Positions 1 to 7,880 of a stretch of 10,240 nucleotides of DNA are shown in pieces. Source of the stretch: an uncultured Ruminococcus sp. (GTDB lineage Bacteria; Bacillota; Clostridia; Oscillospirales; Acutalibacteraceae); NCBI GenBank assembly GCA_945632055.1, contig CALZCU010000013.1, positions 1-10,240 on the forward strand, read 5' to 3'. The first letter of the stretch is position 1; every line of letters begins with the position of its first letter. The notes under the pieces are model-generated. The model did not search any database. It was not told the DNA's origin and saw only the letters and a list, made by a program, of their open reading frames with translations. Both the position numbers and the translations under genes were made by a program.

Positions 1-239
1 AAGAAAGAGATCAGGGCAAGCTTGCACAGCTTAATACCGAGATGAGAGAGGTATATTCAAAAATAATGTCAAACGGCAATATGATTGCCTATAATGATGC
101 TAAGGAAGAATTTGATGCAATAGCAAACAGAGTGCTTGCAATTGTTCAGCAGAGTGCAGAGGGCGCAGACCCTGAAACTGCTGACTATTCACAGTCGTCC
201 TGTTCGGGAAGCTGTGAAAGCTGCGGCGGCTGTCACTGA
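1..239 (+). CDS. YlbF/YmcA-family (RicA-like) protein, 3' part only
   Basis: The reading frame is open from the left edge (first full codon at position 3) to a TGA at 237-239, so this is the C-terminal part of a gene that begins outside the window. The visible protein is charged and helical, with the pattern of a YlbF-family C-terminal half (an N-x-x-A-Y-x-x-A-x-x-E-F segment followed by a long amphipathic helix). It ends in a cysteine-rich tail, CSGSCESCGGCH, with four Cys codons at 201, 213, 222 and 231. In B. subtilis the YmcA-YlbF-YaaT (RicA-RicF-RicT) complex carries Fe-S clusters ligated partly by C-terminal cysteines, and ymcA lies just upstream of mutS (with cotE between). Position before mutS plus the Cys tail make a RicA-like role the best guess. 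In Bacillus the complex affects mRNA processing by RNase Y and development. An internal ATG at 42 is not the real start, because the family domain continues upstream of it. Confidence 0.75.
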   Translation, partial: ERDQGKLAQLNTEMREVYSKIMSNGNMIAYNDAKEEFDAIANRVLAIVQQSAEGADPETADYSQSSCSGSCESCGGCH

Positions 240-297
240 TTAGCGTATTAGCATAAGAGCGTTAGCTGTGCAATTCTGAAACAAAGGGTGTGAGTTT

Positions 298-2889
298 ATG
301 GCGGAGCTTTCTCCGATGATGAAGCAATATTTTAAAATTAAAGAGGAAAACAAGGACAGCATACTTTTTTTCCGTCTCGGAGATTTCTATGAAATGTTCT
401 ACGACGACGCAAAGCTTGCGTCAAAAGAGCTTGAACTTACGCTCACAGGCAGAGATTGCGGACAGGAGGAGCGTGCTCCGATGTGCGGAGTGCCGTTCCA
501 CAGCTGTGAAGGATATATTGCACGGCTTGTTTCAAAGGGCTACAAGGTTGCAATTTGCGAGCAGACAGAGGACCCTGCAACAGCTAAAGGGCTTGTAAAA
601 AGAGATATTATTAGAGTAATAACACCCGGTACCGTTATGGAATCGAGTATGCTCGATGAAAGCAAGAACAATTATATTTGCTGTATGTTTGCAAAAACCA
701 AGAAAATCGGGCTTTGCTTTTGCGATATTTCCACAGGAGAATTATGCGCCACTGAAATCAGCGGTAAGGATTATTACAACACGCTGACTGCCCAGCTTTC
801 AAGCTACAATCCAAGGGAAATTCTGCTTGGCGGTGATATAGTAAAAATCAAGGAACTGCCAAAGTTTATCAAGAATAAGCTGTCCGCCGGAGTAGAAATG
901 CTTGAGGACGAAAAGTTTGATTTTAAATCGTGCAAAAATGCAGTGTCAGAGCATTTTAAAGACGAGTCGCAAAGCGTCATTGAAAGCGAAGTGCTTGTTT
1001 CTTCAATCGGTGCATTGCTTGATTATTTAAAGTATACGCAGAAAAACGGTCTTGAACGCATTAATCATATTGACCTCTACAGCGACAATCAGTATATGCG
1101 GCTCGACTACAACACTCAGCGCAATCTTGAGCTTACGCAGACAATGCTCACAAAGGAAAAGAGAGGTTCTCTTTTATGGGTGCTTGATAAAACCAAAACA
1201 GCTATGGGCAAAAGGCTTATGCGCTCGTGGCTTGAGCATCCGCTGATGAATATTTCCGCAATTAATAACCGTCAGTCTGCAACTGAGGAGCTTGTCAATA
1301 ACACTATGCTCCGCCTTGAGATAAACGACAGCATTTCAGGTATTTTTGACATTGAAAGGCTTATGACTAAGGTTGTTTACGGCTCTGCAAATGCAAGGGA
1401 CTTGCGTTCACTCTGCTCAGCAATTGAAAATCTGCCGAAAATTTCTCAGCTTACTTCTGACTGCAATGCGTCCCTGCTGAGAAAAATAAACCGCAGCATA
1501 GATACGCTTGACGATATATTCAGTCTTATTGATAATTCAATTGTCGAAGAACCGCCGTTTACGGTTAGAGAAGGCGGAATGATTAAGCAGGGCTTCAATG
1601 AAGAGCTTGATTCCGTAACAGGGGATATGAACAATTCCAAGGAAATCCTCGCAAGAATTGAAGCTGAGCAAAGAGAAGCGACAGGTATTCCGAAGCTGAA
1701 GGTCGGATATAACAGGGTGTTTGGATATTATATTGAGGTAACAAATTCATATAAATCCTTAGTGCCTGATAACTACATAAGAAAGCAAACGCTTACAAAC
1801 TGCGAGAGATATATTACACAGGATTTAAAAGAGGTTGAGGGCAGGATTCTCGGTGCAAAGGACAGAGCTGTTGCCCTTGAATTTTCAATTTTTGACGGCA
1901 TAAGAAAAACCGTTTCGGACAATCTTGAAAGGATACAAAACACAGCGAAGGCTATAGCCGAGCTTGATGTTATAGTTTCGTTTGCAAATGTTGCGTCCGA
2001 TAACAGGTATGTCAGACCCGATGTAAACCTGTCAACAGGTATAAGAATTAAGGATTCCCGCCATCCTGTTGTAGAAATGCTGTTAAAGGATTCTCCGTTC
2101 GTGCCAAACGATGTCAATCTTGACAGCAGTAACGACAGAGTTGCAATTATTACAGGACCGAATATGGCAGGAAAGTCAACATATATGAGGCAAATTGCGC
2201 TGATTGTTCTTATGGCACAGATTGGAAGCTTTGTTCCTGCATCGTATGCTGAAATCGGAATTGTTGACAGCATATTCACAAGGGTGGGAGCTTCCGATGA
2301 CCTTGCTTCAGGTCAGTCTACCTTTATGGTTGAAATGAGCGAGGTTGCTAATATTGTTAAAAATGCAACCTCTAAGAGCCTGCTGATTCTCGATGAAATC
2401 GGCAGAGGTACATCTACCTTTGACGGAATGAGTATTGCAAGGGCTGTGCTTGAATTTTGTGCCGATAAAAAGAAGCTCGGAGCGAAAACGCTTTTCGCCA
2501 CTCATTATCACGAGCTGACTGTAATGGAAAACCTGCTTGACGGAGTTAAAAACTACAGCATAGCCGTTAAGAAAAGGGGAGATGACATCACCTTCCTTCG
2601 CAGAATTATCCCCGGAGGAGCAGACGACAGCTACGGAATTGAGGTTGCAAAGCTTGCAGGAGTGCCGCAGTCGATTATAAACCGTGCTAAAGAAATTCTC
2701 GCTGAGCTTGAAAGCGGCGATACTGCAAAGATAGAAGTAATAAAGAATGAAAACGATGATATGCAGCTTTCTTTTGTAGCTGCAATGCAGAATCCTGTTA
2801 TTGATAAGCTGAAATCCACCGATGTGAATACTCTTACTCCGATTGAAGCAATGAATTTGCTTTATGAACTTAAGGGAATGGTAAAGTAA
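298..2889 (+). CDS. mutS: DNA mismatch repair protein MutS
   Basis: This 863-residue protein is the mismatch-recognition ATPase, close to the usual ~855 residues. The N-terminal mismatch-binding domain carries the Phe-x-Glu motif (GDFYEMF, F30 and E32), which stacks on the mispaired base. The connector, lever and clamp domains follow through about residue 560. The C-terminal ABC-type ATPase has a Walker A GPNMAGKST at 620-628, the family segment ASDDLASGQSTF, a Walker B LLILDE ending in D699-E700, and the switch FATHYHEL near 733-740. A C-terminal helical tail ends in the family-typical LTPIEAMNLLYELK. A QLSF motif at 823-826 in the tail linker resembles the beta-clamp-binding peptide of other MutS proteins. 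The start is ATG 298 with AAAGGGTG at 283-290. mutL follows after 32 bp, so the two are very likely co-transcribed. No key residue is missing. Confidence 0.98.
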   Translation: MAELSPMMKQYFKIKEENKDSILFFRLGDFYEMFYDDAKLASKELELTLTGRDCGQEERAPMCGVPFHSCEGYIARLVSKGYKVAICEQTEDPATAKGLVKRDIIRVITPGTVMESSMLDESKNNYICCMFAKTKKIGLCFCDISTGELCATEISGKDYYNTLTAQLSSYNPREILLGGDIVKIKELPKFIKNKLSAGVEMLEDEKFDFKSCKNAVSEHFKDESQSVIESEVLVSSIGALLDYLKYTQKNGLERINHIDLYSDNQYMRLDYNTQRNLELTQTMLTKEKRGSLLWVLDKTKTAMGKRLMRSWLEHPLMNISAINNRQSATEELVNNTMLRLEINDSISGIFDIERLMTKVVYGSANARDLRSLCSAIENLPKISQLTSDCNASLLRKINRSIDTLDDIFSLIDNSIVEEPPFTVREGGMIKQGFNEELDSVTGDMNNSKEILARIEAEQREATGIPKLKVGYNRVFGYYIEVTNSYKSLVPDNYIRKQTLTNCERYITQDLKEVEGRILGAKDRAVALEFSIFDGIRKTVSDNLERIQNTAKAIAELDVIVSFANVASDNRYVRPDVNLSTGIRIKDSRHPVVEMLLKDSPFVPNDVNLDSSNDRVAIITGPNMAGKSTYMRQIALIVLMAQIGSFVPASYAEIGIVDSIFTRVGASDDLASGQSTFMVEMSEVANIVKNATSKSLLILDEIGRGTSTFDGMSIARAVLEFCADKKKLGAKTLFATHYHELTVMENLLDGVKNYSIAVKKRGDDITFLRRIIPGGADDSYGIEVAKLAGVPQSIINRAKEILAELESGDTAKIEVIKNENDDMQLSFVAAMQNPVIDKLKSTDVNTLTPIEAMNLLYELKGMVK

Positions 2890-2921
2890 ACACTGATTAC
2901 AAAAACTAAGGAGGTGACAGT

Positions 2922-4943
2922 ATGGGTGTTATCAATGTTCTTGACAAGCATGTTGCCGAGCTGATTGCGGCAGGAGAGGTTGTTGAAAGACCTGCTTCCG
3001 TTATCAAGGAGCTTGTTGAAAATTCAATTGATGCAGGTGCAAAGAATATTACCGTTGAGATTAAAAACGGCGGAACAACATTTATGCGTGTCACCGATGA
3101 CGGCTGCGGAATATTAAAGGAAGATATAAAGACAGCATTTTTAAGACACGCAACAAGCAAGGTGAAATACGAAAACGACCTTGACTCTATCTCAACTCTC
3201 GGATTCAGAGGAGAAGCTCTTGCGTCAATCTGTGCAGTATCAAGGCTTCAGCTTATTACAAGAAACACAGATGAGGATATAGGTTCATCATATGTGATTG
3301 AGGGAGGAGAAGAGCTTGCTTTTGATGATGCAGGCTGTCCTGTTGGCACAACCTTTATAATCAGAGATTTATTCTACAACATTCCTGCAAGGGCGAAATT
3401 CTTAAAAAAAGATGTTTCCGAGGGAAATGCGGTTTCTAATATAATCGACAAAACAGCACTTTCGCATCCCGAAATTGCTTTTGCATATATTAAAGACGGA
3501 AAACAGGTATTAAAAACCTTTGGCGACGGAAAGCTGATGTCTGCAATTTATTCTGTATTCGGCAAGGATTTTGCAGGCGGATTGATTCCTGTTGAATATT
3601 CGCTTGATTCAATAAAAATCAACGGTTATGTTTCAAAGCCTGTTCATTCAAGACCGAACAGAAATATGCAGAACTTTTTTATCAACGGCCGTTATGTTAA
3701 AACCAGAACTGCAATGGCGGCGCTGGAGGAGGCATTTAAAGGCTCAATAATGGTCGGAAAATTCCCTTCCTGTGTACTTAATATTGAATTACCGTTTGAG
3801 ATGATTGATGTAAATGTTCATCCTGCAAAGATTGAGGTTCGATTTATTAATGAAAGACCGGTTTTCGACACGGTGTATCACGCTGTTAAGTCTGCTCTTT
3901 TGAAATTCGACAGCCGCAAAAATGCGACTTTTAAAAATAATACGGCATTTAACGAGCTTAATAGCTTTAACCGATTCAATAATGCTCCTGCAATTATCGG
4001 TAATCAGAATAAAATCCCTGACAAGCCTAAGGCTTCTGTTGAAAAAAACTTTGAAGCTTCAAAAAAAGATTCGTTCAATCCATTTGAAGCAGTCTGCTTT
4101 AGTACTGAAAAAAAAGAAACGCATCGCCAGAGCATTGACAGAATGAGAGTCGAGGATTCAAAAAGTCCTTTCAGCATTTTTTCAAAGCAGACTGTTAAGG
4201 CTACGACTTCAAAACAGCAATTTACGGACAATATAAATTCAAATGCAAGTGCTGTTGAAAACAAGGCAATAAGAAAAGAAGAAACAGTACTTGAAGAGTT
4301 ACCGAATAATCGAGATGAACAGGATTCTCTACATAAAAGTGAGCCTGCACCTGTGCTTATTGAGCAGAATGAAGATGAAATTAAGTATATCGGCGAACTT
4401 TTCGGAACATATATTATTGCACAAAAGAATAATAACGAGGTTCTTTTTATAGATAAACACGCTGCTCACGAAAGAATGATATATGAAAAGCTGAAAAGTG
4501 AAAAAGCCGCTTCCGATTCACAGCTGTTACTTCAGCCTGTGGCTGTTACTCTTGGAAAATCAGAGTATGACGCAGCAATAAATAATCTTGAAATGTTCAG
4601 GGATTGTGCCTTTGATGTTGAGGATTTCGGCAACAGTACGGTTATTGTGCGCAGTGCTCCTCAATATCTTGACGCCGCTGATATAAGCGACTGCATTACA
4701 GAAATGGCTGACTATATTTCAATAGGTAAAAACGATATTTATGCTGAAAAAATGGATTGGTTCTACCATAATGTAGCTTGCCGTTCTGCAATAAAGGCAG
4801 GAAACAAGAGTACACCGAATGAGCTTATTGACATTGTAAAAAAGCTTGAAGAAAATCCGCAGATTAAATACTGCCCTCACGGCAGACCGATATGTATTGT
4901 TATGACGAAAAATGAAATTGAAAAACAATTCGGCAGGGTGTGA
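2922..4943 (+). CDS. mutL: DNA mismatch repair endonuclease MutL
   Basis: MutL links mismatch-bound MutS to strand nicking. The N-terminal GHKL ATPase shows IAAGEVVERPASVIKELVEN with E30 and N34 (catalytic Glu and Mg-binding Asn), DDGCGI, ATSK, LGFRGEALASI, VGTTF, FYNIPAR and VNVHPAK. Residues about 330-480 form a Lys/Asn/Ser-rich, low-complexity linker. The C-terminal dimerisation domain contains the latent endonuclease motif D-K-H-A-x2-E-x4-E at 511-522, plus the supporting ACRSA (619-623), CPHGRP (651-656) and C-terminal FGRV motifs. This is the MutL type found in bacteria without MutH, where MutL itself nicks the strand. A QPVAVTL segment just after the endonuclease motif matches the position of the clamp-binding motif in B. 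subtilis MutL. The length of 673 residues exceeds the roughly 627 of B. subtilis, and the excess is mostly linker. ATG 2922 has a strong AAGGAGGTG at 2908-2916. The stop overlaps or nearly touches miaA. Confidence 0.98.
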   Translation: MGVINVLDKHVAELIAAGEVVERPASVIKELVENSIDAGAKNITVEIKNGGTTFMRVTDDGCGILKEDIKTAFLRHATSKVKYENDLDSISTLGFRGEALASICAVSRLQLITRNTDEDIGSSYVIEGGEELAFDDAGCPVGTTFIIRDLFYNIPARAKFLKKDVSEGNAVSNIIDKTALSHPEIAFAYIKDGKQVLKTFGDGKLMSAIYSVFGKDFAGGLIPVEYSLDSIKINGYVSKPVHSRPNRNMQNFFINGRYVKTRTAMAALEEAFKGSIMVGKFPSCVLNIELPFEMIDVNVHPAKIEVRFINERPVFDTVYHAVKSALLKFDSRKNATFKNNTAFNELNSFNRFNNAPAIIGNQNKIPDKPKASVEKNFEASKKDSFNPFEAVCFSTEKKETHRQSIDRMRVEDSKSPFSIFSKQTVKATTSKQQFTDNINSNASAVENKAIRKEETVLEELPNNRDEQDSLHKSEPAPVLIEQNEDEIKYIGELFGTYIIAQKNNNEVLFIDKHAAHERMIYEKLKSEKAASDSQLLLQPVAVTLGKSEYDAAINNLEMFRDCAFDVEDFGNSTVIVRSAPQYLDAADISDCITEMADYISIGKNDIYAEKMDWFYHNVACRSAIKAGNKSTPNELIDIVKKLEENPQIKYCPHGRPICIVMTKNEIEKQFGRV

Positions 4944-5895
4944 TATTCTGGATAATTCAATTAAAGTAATTTCGCTTGCAGGACCTACTGCATCAGGCAA
5001 AACAAGGCTTGCAGTCAGTCTTGCAAAAGAGTTTGACGGTGAAATAATTTCGGCTGATTCAATGCAGATTTACAAGGGAATGCAGATTGCCACCGCAAAG
5101 CCTGATGAAAATGAAATGCAGGGCATAAGGCATCACCTCATTGATTTTTTGCCTGCCGACAAAACCTACTCTGTTGCTATGTTTGTTAAAGATGCTTCTG
5201 AATGTATCAGGGAGATCAGCGCAAGAAAAAAACTTCCGTTTATCGTAGGCGGAACAGGCTTGTATATTGATTCGCTTTTAAATAATATCACATTCAGCGA
5301 TGAATGCAGAGATGAAAAGCTTTCGCTTGAGCTGTGGAAAATTAACGAGGAACAGGGAACTGATAAGCTTCTTGAAATGCTTTCTCAGTTTGATTTGCAA
5401 TCAGCAGACAGGCTAAGGGCTGAAAGAAACCCTAAAAGGATAATTCGTGCCATTGAGTTTTATAAAACAACAGGCAGAACAATTACCTCACAAATTGAAA
5501 ATTCAAGGCTTGAAAAAAGCCCGTACAGTCCGATAAAAATCGGACTTAATTTCAGAGACAGAGCAAAGCTCTATGAAAGAATCAACAAACGGGTTGATTT
5601 GATGCTTGAAAAAGGTCTTGTTGACGAGGCAAGACAGGTTTTATCCTCAAATCTGAGCGAAACCTCCGTTAAGGCAATAGGCTACAAGGAGCTTTCTCCG
5701 TATATTAACGGCGAAAAATCTCTTGACGAATGTGTTAAAAAGCTCAAAATGGAAACAAGGAGATACGCAAAACGCCAGATTACCTGGTTTAAGAGAGATT
5801 CAGAAATCAATTGGCTTTATGCAGATGATTATAATTCATTTAACGAATTATACAATGAAGCTGTAAAAATAATAAAGGATAATTTGTATGGATAA
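4912..5895 (+). CDS. miaA: tRNA dimethylallyltransferase MiaA
   Basis: MiaA transfers a dimethylallyl group from DMAPP to N6 of A37 in tRNAs that read UNN codons, giving i6A. Visible motifs are the P-loop GPTASGKT (24-31 of the long form), SADSMQIYKGMQIATAKP, HHLID, VGGTGLYIDSLL, ERNPKRIIRAIEFYKTTG, KAIGYKEL and KRQITWFKRD, covering the full family length. The coordinates use the only nearby ATG in frame (4912), which gives 327 residues and a 32-bp overlap with mutL. However, that ATG has no ribosome site, and the first 12 residues come from the mutL overlap rather than the family fold. AGGGTG at 4935-4940 sits 7 bp before an in-frame CTG (4948), with an ATT at 4945. A start there would give a typical MiaA N-terminus, 11 residues before the P-loop. 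The function is certain; the start is not. Confidence 0.96.
   Translation: MKLKNNSAGCDILDNSIKVISLAGPTASGKTRLAVSLAKEFDGEIISADSMQIYKGMQIATAKPDENEMQGIRHHLIDFLPADKTYSVAMFVKDASECIREISARKKLPFIVGGTGLYIDSLLNNITFSDECRDEKLSLELWKINEEQGTDKLLEMLSQFDLQSADRLRAERNPKRIIRAIEFYKTTGRTITSQIENSRLEKSPYSPIKIGLNFRDRAKLYERINKRVDLMLEKGLVDEARQVLSSNLSETSVKAIGYKELSPYINGEKSLDECVKKLKMETRRYAKRQITWFKRDSEINWLYADDYNSFNELYNEAVKIIKDNLYG
4935..4940 (+). promoter_or_regulatory. Candidate ribosome binding site for an alternative miaA start
   Basis: AGGGTG lies at the end of mutL, just before its TGA (4941-4943). It is correctly spaced for a non-AUG miaA start at CTG 4948 (7 bp) or ATT 4945 (4 bp). No comparable site precedes ATG 4912. 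The motif also encodes the final GR-V of MutL, which is conserved in the family, so it could be present for protein reasons alone. Confidence 0.4.
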
Positions 5896-7171
5896 ATTAC
5901 TTTTCAAACGAATACTTGTATCTGCACTTACTGTTCTTGCATTAATTTATGTCGGCTATCTTCTTATAAGTGCAAATTTTGATATGTATCCAACTGAAAA
6001 TGCCGTCAAAACAACGGTAACAAACAAAATTTTCACAAACGCATTTATAATCAGAGATGAAACTGTCATTGAAAACAACTCAGACGGAGTGCTTTCGTAT
6101 TCCTGTTATGAGGGGGAAGAGGTAAAGGCAGGCGGAGAAATTGCAAAGATTTATCAGAGTGAAGACGACGCACTGAATAATTCGATTGCCGATTCGCTTG
6201 AAAAACAGAAAATTGCACTTGAAAACCTGCAGAAAAACGGCTCGGCAAAGGCAGTAGGAATAGATACTATCAATAATTCAATTCACAATCATCTTATCAC
6301 CTATTTGAGTAATGTAAATAACGGTGATCTGACTGCTGCAAATTCATCTTCCTATAATTTGCTTGATTCCATTAATCAGAGGCAGATTTACACAGGCAAA
6401 AGCTCAAACTTCAATGAGGAAATTGCAGACTTAAATGCACAAATCAGTCAGCTGAGAAATTCCTCTGCAAAAAGTACAGGCTCAATAAAAACTGAAAAGG
6501 CAGGATATTTTTCCGAATTTTGCGACGGCTATGAAAATGCGATAAAATACACTGATTTAGACAAAATCAAGCTTGAAGACCTTGACAAAATTGAAAAGTC
6601 TGAAGTTGGCAGTAACAATGCAGGCAAAATAATCAGCAACCTTAATTGGTATGTTGCCTGCAAAGTATCCTCTGACGAAGCAACCGAGCTTTCACTTTGG
6701 GACGGAAATGTAACCGTTTTGTTCTCAAATGCGGCAACAGAAAAAATTCCTGCTTCGGTTTACAGAATTTATCAGGAAAGCAAGGATTCCGACGCACTTG
6801 TTATTCTGCAGTGCGATTATATGGACGACGGATTGATTGAGGCTCGTCAGGAGCCAATCGAAATCGGATTGGGAACCTACACAGGCTTAAGAATAAGCAA
6901 ACGGGCAATTCACGATGATTTCGTGACAAAAACAACTTATGATGAAAACGATAAAAAGCACACCGAAGAGAAAAAGGTTCAGGGAGTCTATGTTCTTTAC
7001 GGAAGTGAGGTACAGTTCAAGCAGATTTCGCTTTTGTATGCAGACGAGGATTATGTAATCTGCGACCCGAATCCCGACAAGGACAAGCTGTTTAACGGTG
7101 AAACGGTATCGCTTTACGATAAGGTAATAACAAAGGGAGATGATTTGTATGACGGCAAGGTCATTAAGTGA
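5888..7171 (+). CDS. HlyD/membrane-fusion-like single-pass membrane protein
   Basis: This 427-residue protein is anchored by one N-terminal membrane segment (about residues 8-28, preceded by Lys/Arg), with the rest predicted outside the cell. Residues about 50-90 read like a barrel-sandwich (lipoyl-type) half motif: an I-I-R-D-E strand, then DGVLSYSCYEGEEVKAGGEIAKIY, the turn pattern seen in HlyD/RND adaptor proteins. A Gln/Lys/Asn-rich helical stretch follows (about 90-190), and then a beta-rich C-terminal half containing a second G-x-Y-V-L-Y strand. HlyD-family adaptors normally join an inner-membrane transporter to an export path, but no transporter gene is present here. The start is ATG 5888, 8 bp into the end of miaA, with AAAGGA at 5874-5879. 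The 3' end overlaps yggS. I recall similar genes beside yggS-sepF in other clostridia, but cannot confirm it here. A cell-envelope role linked to division or growth is inference only. Confidence 0.7.
   Translation: MDKLLFKRILVSALTVLALIYVGYLLISANFDMYPTENAVKTTVTNKIFTNAFIIRDETVIENNSDGVLSYSCYEGEEVKAGGEIAKIYQSEDDALNNSIADSLEKQKIALENLQKNGSAKAVGIDTINNSIHNHLITYLSNVNNGDLTAANSSSYNLLDSINQRQIYTGKSSNFNEEIADLNAQISQLRNSSAKSTGSIKTEKAGYFSEFCDGYENAIKYTDLDKIKLEDLDKIEKSEVGSNNAGKIISNLNWYVACKVSSDEATELSLWDGNVTVLFSNAATEKIPASVYRIYQESKDSDALVILQCDYMDDGLIEARQEPIEIGLGTYTGLRISKRAIHDDFVTKTTYDENDKKHTEEKKVQGVYVLYGSEVQFKQISLLYADEDYVICDPNPDKDKLFNGETVSLYDKVITKGDDLYDGKVIK
7133..7139 (+). promoter_or_regulatory. Ribosome binding site deciding the yggS start
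   Basis: AAGGGAG ends one base before ATG 7140, too close to serve it. It is 9 bp before ATG 7149, which is the normal distance. This favours the second ATG as the yggS start. Confidence 0.6.
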
Positions 7172-7862
7172 TGTTGAATACAACTATAATGTAATCAGCG
7201 AAAGAATTGCTGAAGCCGCTCAAAAGGCAGGAAAGAGCGCAGATGATATCAAATTCCTTGCTGCAACAAAAACTGTTGAGCCCGAGGTCATTAATCACGC
7301 AATCTCGCTCGGACTAAAGTATATCGGTGAAAACAAGGTTCAGGAGCTGCTTTCAAAGTATGACGAATATAACCTTAAAAATTGCTCGCTCCAATTCATC
7401 GGTCATCTTCAGACAAATAAGGTTAAGCAAATTGTTGGCAAGGTTGATTTGATTCAATCTGTTGATTCGGTAAAGCTTGCAAATGAAATAGCAAAGCAGT
7501 CAATCAAGCTGAATAAAACAACAGATATTCTCGTTGAGGTAAACATCGGCAGGGAAGAAAATAAATCAGGCGTTTATCCTGAAAATCTTGAGGAATTGCT
7601 GTGTCAAATTTCACAAATTGAGGGCATTTCAGTCAAAGGATTGATGACAATACCCCCGATTTGTGATAATAAACATAAAATTTCTAAATATTTTAATAAA
7701 ATGCATAATATATTTATTGACATATCGCAAAAAAAATTAGATAATATAAGTATGACTATTCTTTCAATGGGTATGTCTGCCGATTATTATGAAGCAATAT
7801 TGGAAGGCGCAAACATGGTTAGAATTGGTTCTTCGCTTTTCGGAGCAAGAAATTACACATAA
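7149..7862 (+). CDS. PLP homeostasis protein, YggS/YlmE family
   Basis: This is a single-domain alanine-racemase-like TIM barrel that binds pyridoxal phosphate without known catalysis and helps control cellular B6 and amino-acid pools. The PLP lysine lies in AATKT (codon at 7269). Other family marks are YIGENKVQELL, FIGHLQTNK, the strand LVEVNIG with NKSG, GLMTIPP, LSMGMSADYYEAI, and the phosphate-binding end MVRIGSSLFGARNY. With ATG 7149 the protein has 237 residues, typical for the family. ATG 7140 is also in frame but its ribosome site abuts it. The gene overlaps the HlyD-like gene by 23 bp and is followed by sepF after 18 bp, the ylmE-sepF arrangement common in Firmicutes. Bases 7661-7760 are only about 15% GC by eye, although the protein stays in register with the family. 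Confidence 0.95.
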   Translation: MTARSLSDVEYNYNVISERIAEAAQKAGKSADDIKFLAATKTVEPEVINHAISLGLKYIGENKVQELLSKYDEYNLKNCSLQFIGHLQTNKVKQIVGKVDLIQSVDSVKLANEIAKQSIKLNKTTDILVEVNIGREENKSGVYPENLEELLCQISQIEGISVKGLMTIPPICDNKHKISKYFNKMHNIFIDISQKKLDNISMTILSMGMSADYYEAILEGANMVRIGSSLFGARNYT

Positions 7863-7880
7863 TTTTAGGAGGAAATCTAA

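Noticed and set aside
240..266. Three TTAGC copies in the 58-bp gap before mutS
   Set aside because: The repeats are 5 bp long with unequal spacing (8 and 14 bp) and form no convincing hairpin or operator.
1773..2279. A 168-codon open frame on the minus strand inside mutS
   Set aside because: It is antisense to the conserved ATPase region of mutS, has no ribosome site or recognisable product, and its openness follows from mutS codon use.
4004..4264. Minus-strand open frame under the mutL linker
   Set aside because: It is a shadow of the low-complexity Lys/Ser/Asn-rich linker, with no start signal or known domain.
7140..7148. First in-frame ATG of yggS as the start
   Set aside because: The ribosome site AAGGGAG ends immediately before it; ATG 7149 has the proper 9-bp spacing and gives the usual family length.
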